Shown: positions 45,831-55,121 of the stretch, in pieces
Layout of the letters: each line of letters opens with the position of its first letter
How positions within the stretch are numbered: the first letter of the stretch is position 1
Assembly: GCA_011523705.1 (NCBI GenBank)
Contig: WTGC01000186.1
Location: 1-58,351, forward strand
Source: Chloroflexota bacterium
GTDB lineage: Bacteria > Chloroflexota > Anaerolineae > Aggregatilineales > Phototrophicaceae
Length of the DNA stretch: 58,351 nucleotides
Direction of reading: 5' to 3'
Position numbers and translations under genes: made by a program
The notes under the pieces: generated by a model
Database searches by the model: none
The model's input: only the letters and a program-made list of their open reading frames with translations
Told to the model about the DNA's origin: nothing

Positions 45831-46436
45831 ATGAGCGATGTCAAGGATCCGGCGGAGGAGTTGGAGCGCGAGGGGACGCTGCCCGCGGACGCGGCGGAGC
45901 CGGCGGATGAACCGGCCGCTGCGCCAGACGCTGAGCCGGCAGAGGCGCCGGAAGAAGAGCTTGAGTTGCCCGAAGGCGCGAATCTGCTGCGGTTGTTGAT
46001 CGAGGCGCAGAAGGAAGCCAAGACCAACGAAGATGGCTGGCAGCGCGCCCGCGCCGAATTCGCCAACTACAAGAAGCGCACGGCCAAAGAACAGAGCTCG
46101 GCATTTCAGAGGGGCCAACTCGATGCCTTGGTTTCGCTGCTCAATATCATCGATGACTTCGACCGCGCCTTTGAGAGCGTGCCGGAAGCAATCAGCGAAG
46201 ATCCCTGGATCGGCGGCGTTTCGATGATCCAGCGCAAGTTCACGAGTTTGCTGGAGCATTACGAGATTGAAGCGATAGACCCGACTGGCGGACCCTTCGA
46301 TCCCAATTTGCATCAGGCGATCGGCGCCGAAGACAGCGACGAGGTGGAGAGCGGTCACGTGATCGAGACGCTGCAAAAGGGTTACCGCGCCGGCGAGCAG
46401 ATTTTGCGGCTGGCGCTGGTGAAAGTCGCCACCTGA
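45831..46436 (+). CDS. grpE: Nucleotide exchange factor GrpE
   Basis: A 201-residue GrpE that releases ADP from DnaK. The first ~50 residues are acidic and Ala/Pro-rich ([20 protein letters not shown]), probably disordered; next is the long helix with [13 protein letters not shown], and then the C-terminal beta domain with [20 protein letters not shown], the conserved GrpE signature. The ATG fits; GGGATAAT precedes it, with only a weak ribosome site. dnaK begins 47 bases downstream, so both share the promoter at 45713. Confidence 0.95.
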   Translation: MSDVKDPAEELEREGTLPADAAEPADEPAAAPDAEPAEAPEEELELPEGANLLRLLIEAQKEAKTNEDGWQRARAEFANYKKRTAKEQSSAFQRGQLDALVSLLNIIDDFDRAFESVPEAISEDPWIGGVSMIQRKFTSLLEHYEIEAIDPTGGPFDPNLHQAIGAEDSDEVESGHVIETLQKGYRAGEQILRLALVKVAT

Positions 46437-46483
46437 GAACACGACATCCTGGAGATGACCGGGAAGAGACAGGAGAAACGGAC

Positions 46484-48367
46484 ATGGGAAGAATAATCGG
46501 AATTGACTTGGGCACAACCAATTCGGTCGTCGCGGTGATGGAAGCCGGCGAACCCACCGTGATTCCATCGTCCGAGGGCGGCAATCTGATCCCGTCGGTG
46601 GTCGCCATCAACACCAAGACCGGCGAACGGCTGGTGGGACGGGTGGCGCGCAATCAGGCGGTGGTCAATCCGGAGAATACGGTGTTTTCGGTCAAGCGCT
46701 TCATGGGCCGCAAGTTCAGTGATCCGGAAGTGAGCGATGCCGCCAAGCTGGTGCCCTACCAGGTATCGGCCGCTTCCAACGGCGATGTGCGGATTCGCAT
46801 GAACGACCGCGATTACAGCGCGCCGGAGATTTCGGCGATGGTCTTGCAGAAGATCAAGGCGGACGCTGAAGCATATCTGGGCGAGACGGTCGACCAGGCG
46901 GTGATAACCGTGCCGGCCTACTTCAATGACGCGCAGCGCAACGCCACCAAGGATGCCGGCAAGATCGCCGGGCTGGAGGTGCTGCGGATCATCAATGAGC
47001 CGACGGCGTCGAGCTTGTCTTATGGCTTGGGCGACCGTAACGAGGGCATCATCGCGGTCTATGACCTGGGAGGCGGCACCTTCGACATCTCGATACTGGA
47101 GGTGGCCGACGGCGTCTTCGAGGTGAAGTCGACCAATGGCGATACCTATTTGGGCGGCGACAACTTTGATGACCGCGTCATCAACTGGATCGCGGAAGAA
47201 TTCAAGCAGGAGAACGGCATCGACCTGCGACAGGACCGGCAAGCGCTGCAGCGGCTGAAAGAAGCGGCGGAGAAGGCGAAGATCGAACTCTCGACCACGC
47301 TCAACGCCGAGATTAACCTGCCCTTCATCACCGCCGATGCGAGCGGACCGAAGCACCTCAACATGAGCATCTCGCGCGCCAAGCTGGAGAGCCTGGTGGA
47401 TGCGCTGGTGCGCAAGTCGATCGAGCCCTGCCGGCAAGCTTTGAAGGACGCCGGTTTGTCGACCAGCGATGTGGACGCGGTGCTGCTGGTTGGCGGCATG
47501 ACGCGGATGCCGGCAATTCAGGAAGCGGTCAAGAGCTTCTTCGGCAAAGAGCCGACCAAGGGCGTCAACCCGGATGAGGTGGTGGCTTTGGGCGCGGCGA
47601 TTCAGGCGGGCGTCTTAGGCGGCGATGTCAAGGACATTCTGCTGCTGGATGTGACGCCGCTGACGCTCAGCGTGGAGACGCTCGGCCGGGTGGCGACGGC
47701 GATGATCGACCGCAATACGACCATCCCCAGCAAGAAATCGCAGGTGTACTCGACCGCGGCCGATAATCAGACGCAGGTGGAGATTCACATCGTGCAGGGC
47801 GAGCGCCCGATGGCCGAGGACAACAAGTCGCTGGGCAAGTTCATCCTTGATGGCATCCCGCCGGCGCCGCGCGGCCTGCCGCAGATTGAAGTGACCTTCG
47901 ATATTGACGCCAACGGCATCCTCAACGTCAGCGCCAAGGACAAGGCGAGCGGGCGCGAGCAGGCGATCACGATCACAGCCAGCAGCGGCTTGTCGGACGA
48001 CGAAGTCGAATCGATGGTGGCGGAGGCGGAGAAATTCGCTAGCCAGGATGCCGAGCGCAAAGAGCAGGCTGAGGTCGACAATCAGGCGGAGGGCGCGATC
48101 TTCCAGGCTGAGAAGCTCATCCGTGAGCATAAGGACCAACTGCCGGAAGAGGCGGTACGGCAGACGGAAGAGAAAATCGAAGCCTTGCGCGCGGCGCAAG
48201 CGAGCCAGAATATCGCCGAAATCAAGGCGGCAACGGAAGCGCTGATGGCGCAGCTGCAGACGCTGGGCGCGCAGATGCACCAGGAGGCGGCCGGCGCGCA
48301 AGATGGGCAGCCCGCGCCCGAGCCGGAAGAAGAAGACGTCATCGATGCCGAATTCACCGAGACTTAG
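46484..48367 (+). CDS. dnaK: Molecular chaperone DnaK (Hsp70)
   Basis: A 627-residue Hsp70. The ATPase domain begins [20 protein letters not shown]; the phosphate and linker motifs include [32 protein letters not shown] and [13 protein letters not shown]; the interdomain linker and substrate domain follow ([15 protein letters not shown]); the C-terminus ends [10 protein letters not shown], the tail that supports co-chaperone interaction. AGGAG lies about 10 bases upstream of the ATG. One local change: [12 protein letters not shown] replaces the more usual EPTAAALAYGL. It follows grpE in an operon. Confidence 0.97.
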   Translation: MGRIIGIDLGTTNSVVAVMEAGEPTVIPSSEGGNLIPSVVAINTKTGERLVGRVARNQAVVNPENTVFSVKRFMGRKFSDPEVSDAAKLVPYQVSAASNGDVRIRMNDRDYSAPEISAMVLQKIKADAEAYLGETVDQAVITVPAYFNDAQRNATKDAGKIAGLEVLRIINEPTASSLSYGLGDRNEGIIAVYDLGGGTFDISILEVADGVFEVKSTNGDTYLGGDNFDDRVINWIAEEFKQENGIDLRQDRQALQRLKEAAEKAKIELSTTLNAEINLPFITADASGPKHLNMSISRAKLESLVDALVRKSIEPCRQALKDAGLSTSDVDAVLLVGGMTRMPAIQEAVKSFFGKEPTKGVNPDEVVALGAAIQAGVLGGDVKDILLLDVTPLTLSVETLGRVATAMIDRNTTIPSKKSQVYSTAADNQTQVEIHIVQGERPMAEDNKSLGKFILDGIPPAPRGLPQIEVTFDIDANGILNVSAKDKASGREQAITITASSGLSDDEVESMVAEAEKFASQDAERKEQAEVDNQAEGAIFQAEKLIREHKDQLPEEAVRQTEEKIEALRAAQASQNIAEIKAATEALMAQLQTLGAQMHQEAAGAQDGQPAPEPEEEDVIDAEFTET

Positions 48368-48390
48368 AATCTCGCACCAAGCCGAAAACT

Positions 48391-48420
48391 GTAGGGGCGA
48401 CCTAGTAGGCCGCCCGTGCA
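48391..48420 (+). repeat. Family B palindromic repeat, copy 10
   Basis: GTAGGGGCGACCTAGTAGGC then CGCCCGTGCA, 24 bases after the dnaK stop. The arms pair imperfectly. Confidence 0.7.
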
Positions 48421-48479
48421 GAAAAACTTGCGTCTCGCTGTGGACAAGAAGTTTGACAAATCATGTGCTGTCGAGGTCT

Positions 48480-48560
48480 AACTCCCCTTCCCTAGCTCGC
48501 TGGGAATCCCGCCCCCCGTTGAGCGGGGGACCGAGGGGGAACTAGGCCGGGGGATGGGGT
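48480..48560. repeat. C-run/G-run repeat, CCCCTTCCCTAGCTCGCTGG type
   Basis: AACTCCCCTTCCCTAGCTCG, later CCCGCCCCCCGTTGAGCGGG with GGGACCGAGGGGGAACTAGG, giving nested inverted repeats that could fold into a long hairpin between dnaK and dnaJ. The arms ACTCCCC...GGGGGAACT are roughly complementary. Confidence 0.55.
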
Positions 48561-48601
48561 TCGACTCCCGCCGCAGAAGAAATTGATACAGGACTAAATT
48601 C

Positions 48602-49738
48602 ATGCCAAGAGATTATTATGATGTACTCGGAGTAGCGCGGGGCGCAGACGAGCGCGAGATCAAGAGCGCGTTTCGGCGCTTGGCGCGGCAGTATCACCCG
48701 GACGTCAGCCAGGAAGTCGACGCCGAAGAAAAGTTCAAAGAGATCAACGAAGCTTATGAAGTGCTTTCCGATGATGACAAGCGGGCGCGCTATGACCGCT
48801 TCGGGCATGCCGGCGTCAATGGCGGGGCCGGCGGTTATGGCGCCGGGTTTTCAGACTTCGGCGATATTTTTGATATTTTCAACAGCGCCTTTGGCGGCTC
48901 GGCGAGCGGGCGCCGGCGTGGACCGACGGCCGGGCGCGATCGTCGCGTCGATGTGACGATCGACTTTGTCGAAGCAGTTTTCGGCATCGAGAAAGAAATC
49001 GAATTTCAGCGATTGGAAAGCTGCGATAGCTGCGACGGGACGGGCGCGGCGGCCGGCTCGCGACCGTCGACTTGCGGCACCTGCAATGGCAGCGGCGAAG
49101 TGCGCCAGGTACAACAGACCTTCCTCGGCTCGATGATGCGGGCGCAGACCTGCCCCAACTGCGGCGGCAAGGGGCAAGTTATCAGCAATCCCTGCCGCAA
49201 CTGCGATGGCTCCGGGCGGCGGCGCAAGCGCGCAGTGCTCAACGTCAAGATTCCCGCGGGCGTCAGCGAAGGCATTCAGATACAAGTGCGCGGCGATGGC
49301 GATGCCGGCGAACATGGCGCGCCGCCCGGTAACCTGTTTGTTGTGGTGCACGTCAAGGACCACGCCTACTTCAAGCGCCAGGAAAATGACATCATCCTTG
49401 ATATTGGCGTCAATGTCGCGCAGGCGACCTTGGGCGACCGGATCACGGTGGATACCGTTGACGGTCCGGTCGAGCTCAATATTCCGCCGGGCACGCAGAC
49501 GGGCAAGGTCTTTCGTCTCCGCGGCAAGGGAATCCCGCGTTTGCGCTCCGATGGCAGCAATTCGGGCCGGGGCGATCAAATGGTCTATGTGCAGGTGGAA
49601 ACGCCGATCGACCTCACGGAACAGCAGCGCAAGCTGTTTGAGGAATTGGCGCAGACGCTGGGACGCGAGAACGTCCCTCGGACGGGCGGTCGCGGATTAT
49701 GGTCCAAGATGGCGGACTTCCTCTCCGGCGATGAATAA
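48602..49738 (+). CDS. dnaJ: Chaperone protein DnaJ (Hsp40)
   Basis: A 378-residue class I DnaJ. Domains in order: J domain with RQYHPDVSQEVD (HPD loop near 35); Gly/Phe-rich linker; zinc-finger domain with four CxxCxGxG-type repeats (CDSCDGTG, CGTCNGSG, CPNCGGKG, CRNCDGSG); C-terminal substrate-binding domain with GDGDAGEHGAPPGNL. The ATG fits the family N-terminus (MPRDYYDVLGVARGAD). The gap to dnaK is 234 bases and holds repeats, so coupling to dnaK is less direct than in many operons. prmA begins 12 bases downstream. Confidence 0.97.
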   Translation: MPRDYYDVLGVARGADEREIKSAFRRLARQYHPDVSQEVDAEEKFKEINEAYEVLSDDDKRARYDRFGHAGVNGGAGGYGAGFSDFGDIFDIFNSAFGGSASGRRRGPTAGRDRRVDVTIDFVEAVFGIEKEIEFQRLESCDSCDGTGAAAGSRPSTCGTCNGSGEVRQVQQTFLGSMMRAQTCPNCGGKGQVISNPCRNCDGSGRRRKRAVLNVKIPAGVSEGIQIQVRGDGDAGEHGAPPGNLFVVVHVKDHAYFKRQENDIILDIGVNVAQATLGDRITVDTVDGPVELNIPPGTQTGKVFRLRGKGIPRLRSDGSNSGRGDQMVYVQVETPIDLTEQQRKLFEELAQTLGRENVPRTGGRGLWSKMADFLSGDE

Positions 49739-49750
49739 TACGCCGCCGCG

Positions 49751-50668
49751 ATGAGCCGCTGGATCGAAGTCAGCTTAAGCGCGGACGGCGAGAGCGCCGA
49801 AGCCATCGCTGAGGTGATGGCGCGTTATGGGCATCAAGGCGTCTCCATTGAGCAGACGGGCATCCCGCCCGATACCTGGGACGAGAGCGAAATCCCGCCG
49901 CCGCAGCAAGTGATCCTGCGCGCCTATTTCCCCGATGATGAGCGAATTGAGGCGACCAAAGCCGAACTGGAAGCGGCATTGGGGCATATGCGGCTGATGT
50001 ACCCGATGCCGCAGCCGTCGTATCAGACGCTGAACGCAGAGGACTGGGCCGAGGCTTGGAAAGCGTATTATCAGCCCTTGCGGATCGGTCAGCGATTACT
50101 GATCCGGCCGCGCTGGATCGATGTCGTGCCGGCGCCGGGCGTTATCGAGATCGCGCTGGATCCGGGCATGGCATTCGGCACGGGCACGCACCCGACGACG
50201 CAGCTCTGCCTGGAAGCGCTGGAACGGCTTAGCAAGCCTGCGCTTGATGTGCTTGACCTGGGCTGTGGCAGCGGCATCCTGGCGATCGCGGCGGCGAAAC
50301 TGGGGGCGCGCAAAGTGCTGGCGCTGGATATCGACCCGGTCGCAGTAACGGCGACCGCGGAAAACGCGCGAGCCAACGGCGTGAGCGACAAGATCATCGC
50401 CGAATGCGGCGGTCTGGAAACAGTCTTGCCTTCCGCGCGGCGCTTCGACCTGGCAGTCGTCAATATCCTGGCGCGGGTCATCATGGAGCTGTCGCAGGCG
50501 GGCTTGGGCCAGATTGTGCGACCCGGTGGCGCGGCGATACTCAGCGGCATCATCGATTCACAGCTGGCTGAAGTGGAAGCGGCGCTGCGGCAAACGGGTT
50601 TGCAGCCCTACGCCCGCCACCAACGGGGCGATTGGGTCCTGGTCGAAGCGAGACGACCGGCGGGCTAG
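49751..50668 (+). CDS. prmA: Ribosomal protein L11 methyltransferase
   Basis: A 305-residue SAM-dependent methyltransferase that trimethylates ribosomal protein L11. The N-terminal L11-binding region runs to about 110 (SYQTLNAEDWAEAWKAYYQP is the family landmark). The SAM motif is VLDLGCGSGILAIAAAKLGA; FGTGTHPTTQLCLEAL and VVNILARVIMEL are conserved in PrmA. It begins 12 bases after the dnaJ stop, a common bacterial arrangement, and is followed 9 bases later by menG. The ATG is the first of the frame with no strong ribosome site. Confidence 0.94.
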   Translation: MSRWIEVSLSADGESAEAIAEVMARYGHQGVSIEQTGIPPDTWDESEIPPPQQVILRAYFPDDERIEATKAELEAALGHMRLMYPMPQPSYQTLNAEDWAEAWKAYYQPLRIGQRLLIRPRWIDVVPAPGVIEIALDPGMAFGTGTHPTTQLCLEALERLSKPALDVLDLGCGSGILAIAAAKLGARKVLALDIDPVAVTATAENARANGVSDKIIAECGGLETVLPSARRFDLAVVNILARVIMELSQAGLGQIVRPGGAAILSGIIDSQLAEVEAALRQTGLQPYARHQRGDWVLVEARRPAG

Positions 50669-50677
50669 CGATTTCAA

Positions 50678-51406
50678 ATGGCGGATCTCAAAGGCAAAGA
50701 ACGCTCGGATTACGTGCGGTCAATGTTTGATCGCATCGCCGGGCGCTACGACTTGCTCAATCGCATCATCAGCGGCGGCCAAGATATGAAGTGGCGGCGC
50801 TTCGTGGTTGAGGTAGCGGCGCTGCCGCCCGAGGGGGTGCTGCTGGATATCGCTACGGGCACGGGCGACATCGCCTTCGAGGCGCTGAAGCGGATGCCGG
50901 ACGCGCAGGCGGTCGGCGCCGATTTCGCGCTGGGCATGATGCGCGTCGGCAAGCGCCGTGATCCCTACGGGCGACACGTCGACTGGACGGGCGCAGACGC
51001 CTTGGCGCTGCCTTATGCCGAAGCGAGCTTTGACGCGGTCGCTTCCGGTTTCCTCATGCGCAACGTTGTCGATATTCCGCGGGCGCTTGCGGAGCAATGG
51101 CGCGTTTTGAAGCCGGGCGGGCGCATCGTGATTCTCGATACATCGCCGCCGCCGGACAATTTACTAAAGCCATTGATTCTGCTGCATCTCAAGTTCGGCG
51201 TGCCAACGCTGGGAAGACTGGTTGGAGGCAAGGCCGTTGGCGACGCCTATCGCTACCTGCCGGAATCGACCCAAGCCTTCAAGACGCCGGAAGAATTAGA
51301 AGCCCTAGTGGCGGCGGCCGGTTTCAGCGATGTGCGATTCAGACGCTTTATGTTCGGCACGATGGCTGTGCACTGGGGTGTGAAGCCGGTGGCGTGTCAG
51401 GCATGA
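50678..51406 (+). CDS. ubiE: Demethylmenaquinone/ubiquinone methyltransferase
   Basis: A 242-residue SAM methyltransferase for the ring methylation step of menaquinone (or ubiquinone) synthesis. Seen: FDRIAGRYDLLNRIISGGQD, VLLDIATGTGDIAFEAL (SAM-binding), AEASFDAVASGFLMRNVVD, and WRVLKPGGRIVILDTSPP. The YRYLPESTQAF motif corresponds to the UbiE/MenG C-terminal YLPES signature. It starts 9 bases after prmA, so it reads as part of the dnaJ-prmA unit. Menaquinone is more likely in this lineage, an inference. Confidence 0.93.
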   Translation: MADLKGKERSDYVRSMFDRIAGRYDLLNRIISGGQDMKWRRFVVEVAALPPEGVLLDIATGTGDIAFEALKRMPDAQAVGADFALGMMRVGKRRDPYGRHVDWTGADALALPYAEASFDAVASGFLMRNVVDIPRALAEQWRVLKPGGRIVILDTSPPPDNLLKPLILLHLKFGVPTLGRLVGGKAVGDAYRYLPESTQAFKTPEELEALVAAAGFSDVRFRRFMFGTMAVHWGVKPVACQA

Positions 51407-51469
51407 GCGGCACAACAGTAGCCGTGCTACCTTAGTCGCGCGAAGTCTGATTGGCGTTGCGCCGCAAGA

Positions 51470-51499
51470 GTGGGCGAGCCACCGGCTCGCCCGTACAAC
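51470..51499 (-). repeat. Family B palindromic repeat, copy 11
   Basis: GTGGGCGAGCCACCGGCTCG then CCCGTACAAC. Nearly identical to 36413-36444. Between convergent ubiE and infA, where it could terminate from both sides. Confidence 0.8.
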
Positions 51500-51684
51500 T
51501 TTCCTACCAATACTGTTTTGGACTTCAGCTTGCAACATTTCTCATTGCCTCGTTTGATCAAATGAGAATATTAGGTTGTAGTTCGACGAGCAGAAGGGTA
51601 ACAAAAACGAGCCACCTTGCGATGACTCGTCCTTCAGTGCATTTGCGGAAACATGGGGTTGCTCCACAGACGATGACGTAAGAT

Positions 51685-51921
51685 TCAGGTGCGCACATTG
51701 TCCTTGTGTCGATAAATGATGCGCCCGCGATTCATATCGTAGGGGCTCATTTCCACTTTGACGCGGTCTCCTAACAAAATGCGAATATAGAATTTGCGCA
51801 TCTTGCCCGACAAGTAAGACAGAACCCGATGGCCATTTTCCAGTTCGACCATAAATTGTGTATTGGGCAATGCCTCGATGACGGTACCTTCCACTTCGAT
51901 CTTTTCTTCTTTCTTAGCCAT
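51685..51921 (-). CDS. infA: Translation initiation factor IF-1
   Basis: A 78-residue OB-fold protein that binds the 30S A site. The family motif runs through [58 protein letters not shown] and GRIIYRH. The ATG at 51921 is chosen because AGGAGG lies just upstream (51925-51930 on the minus strand); an ATG at 51933 would encode the ribosome site. A short N-terminal Lys/Glu stretch (KKEEK) precedes the fold. The gene has its own promoter inside the rpsU terminator region. Confidence 0.96.
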   Translation of the reverse strand: MAKKEEKIEVEGTVIEALPNTQFMVELENGHRVLSYLSGKMRKFYIRILLGDRVKVEMSPYDMNRGRIIYRHKDNVRT

Positions 51922-51952
51922 ACTCCTCCTCATGAGTGATCATCGGCAACTG

Positions 51953-51981
51953 ATTATAACGCAAAAGCCCGCTGCTTTCTA
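51953..51981 (-). promoter_or_regulatory. infA promoter
   Basis: On the minus strand: TAGAAA (51981-51976), a 17-base spacer, TATAAT (51958-51953). The -35 lies in the loop of the rpsU terminator, so termination and initiation elements interlock. Confidence 0.7.
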
Positions 51982-51995
51982 CGTTTGCGGCGGGC
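51963..51995 (-). terminator. Intrinsic terminator of rpsU
   Basis: On the minus strand: GCCCGC...GCGGGC stem followed by TTTT, about 70 bases after the rpsU stop. Together with the infA promoter it occupies 51953-51995. Confidence 0.7.
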
Positions 51996-52065
51996 GCGCG
52001 TAATTCTGAAGCCTTGTGGCTGCCAGGAATGCAGCGTTGAAGTTGCGCGGATCAAGCGGGCGCTG

Positions 52066-52257
52066 TCACATTTTGCGCTGGCGGCGGCGCGAGCGGCGGA
52101 TCGCTTTCTTTTTTTCGATGCGCCGCAACTCACTCTTGGAGATATGCCAGCGTTTGCGCCTGACTGTGCTCAGGATTCCAGCATTGGTCACGCGTTTGCG
52201 AAAACGCCGCAACAGCTGCTCTTGACTTTCGCCGGGCTTTAGTCTGACCGAAGCCAT
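52066..52257 (-). CDS. rpsU: Small ribosomal subunit protein bS21
   Basis: A 63-residue, strongly basic S21. The conserved core is VRLKPGESQEQLLRRFRKRV, followed by AGILSTVRRKRWHISKSELR and a very basic C-terminus (RRSRRRQRKM). Length fits the family. The ribosome site is weak (AAAAGGGC just before the ATG). It sits between the S1-domain gene (52322) and infA; a terminator follows it. Confidence 0.94.
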   Translation of the reverse strand: MASVRLKPGESQEQLLRRFRKRVTNAGILSTVRRKRWHISKSELRRIEKKKAIRRSRRRQRKM

Positions 52258-52321
52258 GCCCTTTTCACCACCCTTGGTTTCTCAGTAACGCGGATATTCA
52301 GCAACACGAGTGTACACGAGA

Positions 52322-53578
52322 TTATTCGTTAGCAACAGGCTCAGTCTCAGCCGGCTCAGCCAATTCAGCCCCTTCGTCCAATTGAGCTTGCTCGGCATCG
52401 CGCTGCGCCGCTTCCGCGGCCGCCGTGACCAGCTCAAGCTGGCGCTCTTCCCATTGCGCTTTTTCCGCGGCCGTCACTTCGGTTAAGCTCAAACCGAGGC
52501 GCTGCCTGTCGGACTCGATGCTGATGATGCGCATCAGCAGCTTCTGCCCTTCGTAGAGGTGACGCAGCGGATTTTCGTCCGGATTCGCCGCCATTTGGCT
52601 GACGTGCAGCAATGCCTCAATGCCCGGATCCAGGCTGATGAATGCGCCAAAAGACTCCAGGCGGCTGATGACGCCTTCGACCAGCTGGCCGATGTGATAA
52701 ATATCGTCGACCAGGCTCCAGGGATTGGGCTGCAGCCGCTTGAGGCTCAAGCCGATGCGCTGCCCCTGGGCGTCCAGATTCAAGACATAGACCTCGACCT
52801 CGTCGCCGACCGCGACCACCTGGCTCGGATGGCGGACGCGGCGCCAAGCCAATTCCGAAATATGGATCAGGCCGTCTGCCCCGCCGAGATCGACAAAGGC
52901 GCCAAAGTCACAAATGCCGCTGACCACGCCTTTTCGCGATGAGCCTTCAGACAGTTCACGCAGCAAGGCTTCCTTGCGCGCGGCGCGGTTTTCCTGCTCG
53001 GCTTCCAGCTGGCTGAACACGAGCCGGCGGCGCTTCCGATTGACTTCGATGACTTTGAAGGTGATTTCCTTGCCCACCAGACTATGCAAATGCGCGAGGC
53101 GTTCTTCTTCTTTGAGCCCGCGCGGCAGATCGAGCACATGACTGGCGGGAACAAAGCCGCGCAAATGACCGAAGCTGACGATTACGCCGCCCTTATTGAC
53201 ATCGGTGATTTCGCCTGTCCACACAGTCTCATCGTTCATGAGCGCCTCGGCGCGCTTCCAATCTTCGTTCTGGCGCGCCTGAGCGGCTGACAGGATCAGG
53301 TTGCCCTCGCTGTCGTTGAGATTGACAACAGCGACGTTGATCTCCGCGTTCACTTCAAAGTCGGCGGTATGCATGCCCATGCGTTCGATGTCGCCGCGCG
53401 CGACGATGCCATCCTGCTTCCAGCCGATATCGACGATCAGCCCTTGACTGTCGATTGAGAGCACCGTCCCGCTGACGATATCGCCCCGCTCGACCCGACT
53501 CTGAGCCAGCGATTCTTCCAAGAGCGCGGCGAAATCCAATTCCTCGGTCGCGACTCTCACTGCAGATTCTGATTGCAT
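52322..53578 (-). CDS. S1 RNA-binding domain protein (second paralogue, four S1 domains)
   Basis: A 418-residue protein with four S1 OB-fold domains at about 30-100, 115-185, 205-275 and 290-360. Typical blocks are [48 protein letters not shown], and [12 protein letters not shown]. An acidic Ala/Glu-rich tail ([19 protein letters not shown]) ends the protein. The ATG at 53578 is used because homology begins there; GGGGAG lies about 12 bases upstream, rather far. The frame extends to 53668. It is transcribed from a perfect sigma-70 promoter and resembles the rpsA-like gene that precedes it on the minus strand, hence a paralogue. Confidence 0.92.
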   Translation of the reverse strand: MQSESAVRVATEELDFAALLEESLAQSRVERGDIVSGTVLSIDSQGLIVDIGWKQDGIVARGDIERMGMHTADFEVNAEINVAVVNLNDSEGNLILSAAQARQNEDWKRAEALMNDETVWTGEITDVNKGGVIVSFGHLRGFVPASHVLDLPRGLKEEERLAHLHSLVGKEITFKVIEVNRKRRRLVFSQLEAEQENRAARKEALLRELSEGSSRKGVVSGICDFGAFVDLGGADGLIHISELAWRRVRHPSQVVAVGDEVEVYVLNLDAQGQRIGLSLKRLQPNPWSLVDDIYHIGQLVEGVISRLESFGAFISLDPGIEALLHVSQMAANPDENPLRHLYEGQKLLMRIISIESDRQRLGLSLTEVTAAEKAQWEERQLELVTAAAEAAQRDAEQAQLDEGAELAEPAETEPVANE

Positions 53579-53798
53579 ATCTAAACGATCTCCCCGTACG
53601 ATTGACTTGCGAGCATTGGCGAGCGTCCACGCGCTGTGAAGAGCAACGAGGAGGGTCCGGGCGCGCAAAATCGGCGCTGCGGCTTGGCAAAATAAAACCC
53701 GGTTTCAGGCGGTGCTGAGCAACCAGGCGCGTAACCCTCAAATCGTCTGTGACAAAGCGACTAAACGAACGATCTGACCTCACCAGAAAACGAAGCGC

Positions 53799-53827
53799 AT
53801 TATACAGAGCCGCTCATGCGCTGTCAA
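53799..53827 (-). promoter_or_regulatory. Perfect sigma-70 consensus promoter for the second S1 gene
   Basis: On the minus strand: TTGACA (53827-53822), a 17-base spacer, TATAAT (53804-53799). Exact consensus in both hexamers and spacing, about 215 bases upstream of the ATG. It lies right after the upstream gene's terminator. Confidence 0.88.
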
Positions 53828-53842
53828 CATTGGCGGCGGGAG

Positions 53843-53873
53843 AAAGCAAAATGCCCGCCAACTGGCAGGCATT
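53843..53873 (-). terminator. Intrinsic terminator of the first S1 gene
   Basis: On the minus strand: AATGCCTGCC...GGCGGGCATT stem (11 bp counting one T-G pair), tetraloop, then TTTTGCTTT. About 25 bases after the rpsA-like stop. Confidence 0.85.
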
Positions 53874-53897
53874 CCCGATCGCGTCAATCGTGGTCTG

Positions 53898-55121
53898 CTA
53901 GGAAGAACTTATCTCGTCCGAAGCGGGCGCTTCATCCGCGTCGATCAGCGCATCGCTGTCCATGTCATCGGCGGCGATGGCTTCGTCTTCCGCCTCATCC
54001 AATTCGGTGCCCCAGCGCTGGGTGAAGCCGACGCGGCGTTTTTCCGGCTCGAGATGGCTGATGCGCAATGAAAGGTGGTCGCCTTTTTGCACGTAAGAAT
54101 AGGGCTCCTTCAGCGCGCCGTCTCCCATTTCACTGAGATGGAGCAAGCCTTCAAGCCCGTCTTCGAGGGCGACAAAAGCGCCGAAATCCACGACATTGGT
54201 GACATAGCCTTCGACGAGTTGCCCTTCGTGGTAGCGGAACTGCGCGTCGTCCCAGGGGTCGCTGAGCAGACGCTTGCGGCTGAGGGCGATGCGATTGGTC
54301 TCGCGGTCCAGATTGAGGACGTATACTTCAATTTCTTCGCCGATGTGCAAAATATCGCGCGGATGATCGACGCGATGCCAGGCGAGCTCGCTGACATGAA
54401 TCAAGCCATCGGCGCCGCCAATATTGACGAAGGCGCCGAAATCGCGCAGACCCGTGACCACGCCGTTGACCACATCGCCCACATTCAATTCGGCGAGCAA
54501 CTTGGCTTTTTGGCGGGCGCGCCATTCCTTTTGCGCTTCGCGCTCGCTGAAGATCAGCCGACGCCGATCTTGATCCACTTCGATCACTTTGACGCCGAGC
54601 GTATTGCCAATCAGCTCTTGCATCGCCTCGCGGCGATCAATTGACAAGTTGGTCGAGACCAGATGGGAGCTGGGGATGAACCCTTCGAGCCGGTTCCAGC
54701 GCACCAGCGCGCCACCTTTGTTATAACCGCTGACGCGGACATCGACAGCGTCTTGCGAAGACAGCAGCTCGCGCGCTTTCTCCCAATCATAGCGCTGCAA
54801 GCCCATGTTGATCGACACGATGAGGTTGTCGTTTTGATCGCGCGGGTTGACGACATAAACGGGCACACTGGCGCCCGTGCTTAGGCTTGACCGAAACTCG
54901 TCATCCATCCGTTCTAGGTCTTGCGACGGCACGATACCGTCTTGCTTCGCCCCCAGATCAACGATGATTTCGCGTTCGTCAATTTGCAGAATGGTCGCTT
55001 CGCGGATTTCTCCACGGCGCGGCGGCGTATATGAATAATCGAATGATGAGGCGAGCATCTCCTCGAAATTCTCTTCAGCAGCGGGATTATGTACTTGATC
55101 TTCACTCATAGGATTTGGCAT
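53898..55121 (-). CDS. rpsA: 30S ribosomal protein S1-like protein (four S1 domains)
   Basis: A 407-residue S1-type RNA-binding protein with S1 domains at about 36-105, 122-190, 208-280 and 295-365. Blocks include ATILQIDEREIIVDLGAKQD, RWNRLEGFIPSSHLV, GLRDFGAFVNIGGADG, and VVDFGAFVALEDGLEGLLHL. An acidic tail follows (DEAEDEAIAADDMDSDALID). Four domains are typical of short S1 proteins outside Proteobacteria. A strong AGGAGG lies just before the ATG at 55121 (spacing only 1) and 13 bases before an in-frame ATG at 55109, so the exact start is uncertain. It has a promoter near 55364-55392 and its own terminator. Confidence 0.93.
   Translation of the reverse strand: MPNPMSEDQVHNPAAEENFEEMLASSFDYSYTPPRRGEIREATILQIDEREIIVDLGAKQDGIVPSQDLERMDDEFRSSLSTGASVPVYVVNPRDQNDNLIVSINMGLQRYDWEKARELLSSQDAVDVRVSGYNKGGALVRWNRLEGFIPSSHLVSTNLSIDRREAMQELIGNTLGVKVIEVDQDRRRLIFSEREAQKEWRARQKAKLLAELNVGDVVNGVVTGLRDFGAFVNIGGADGLIHVSELAWHRVDHPRDILHIGEEIEVYVLNLDRETNRIALSRKRLLSDPWDDAQFRYHEGQLVEGYVTNVVDFGAFVALEDGLEGLLHLSEMGDGALKEPYSYVQKGDHLSLRISHLEPEKRRVGFTQRWGTELDEAEDEAIAADDMDSDALIDADEAPASDEISSS

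Larger units (their letters stand above)
53579..53897. other. Long 5' leader and intergenic region between the two S1 genes
   Basis: These 319 bases contain the upstream S1 gene's terminator (53843-53873), a perfect sigma-70 promoter (53799-53827), and then about 215 bases of untranslated leader before the S1 start. The leader has no coding region; it could contain an RNA control structure, but I cannot define one by eye. Confidence 0.55.
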
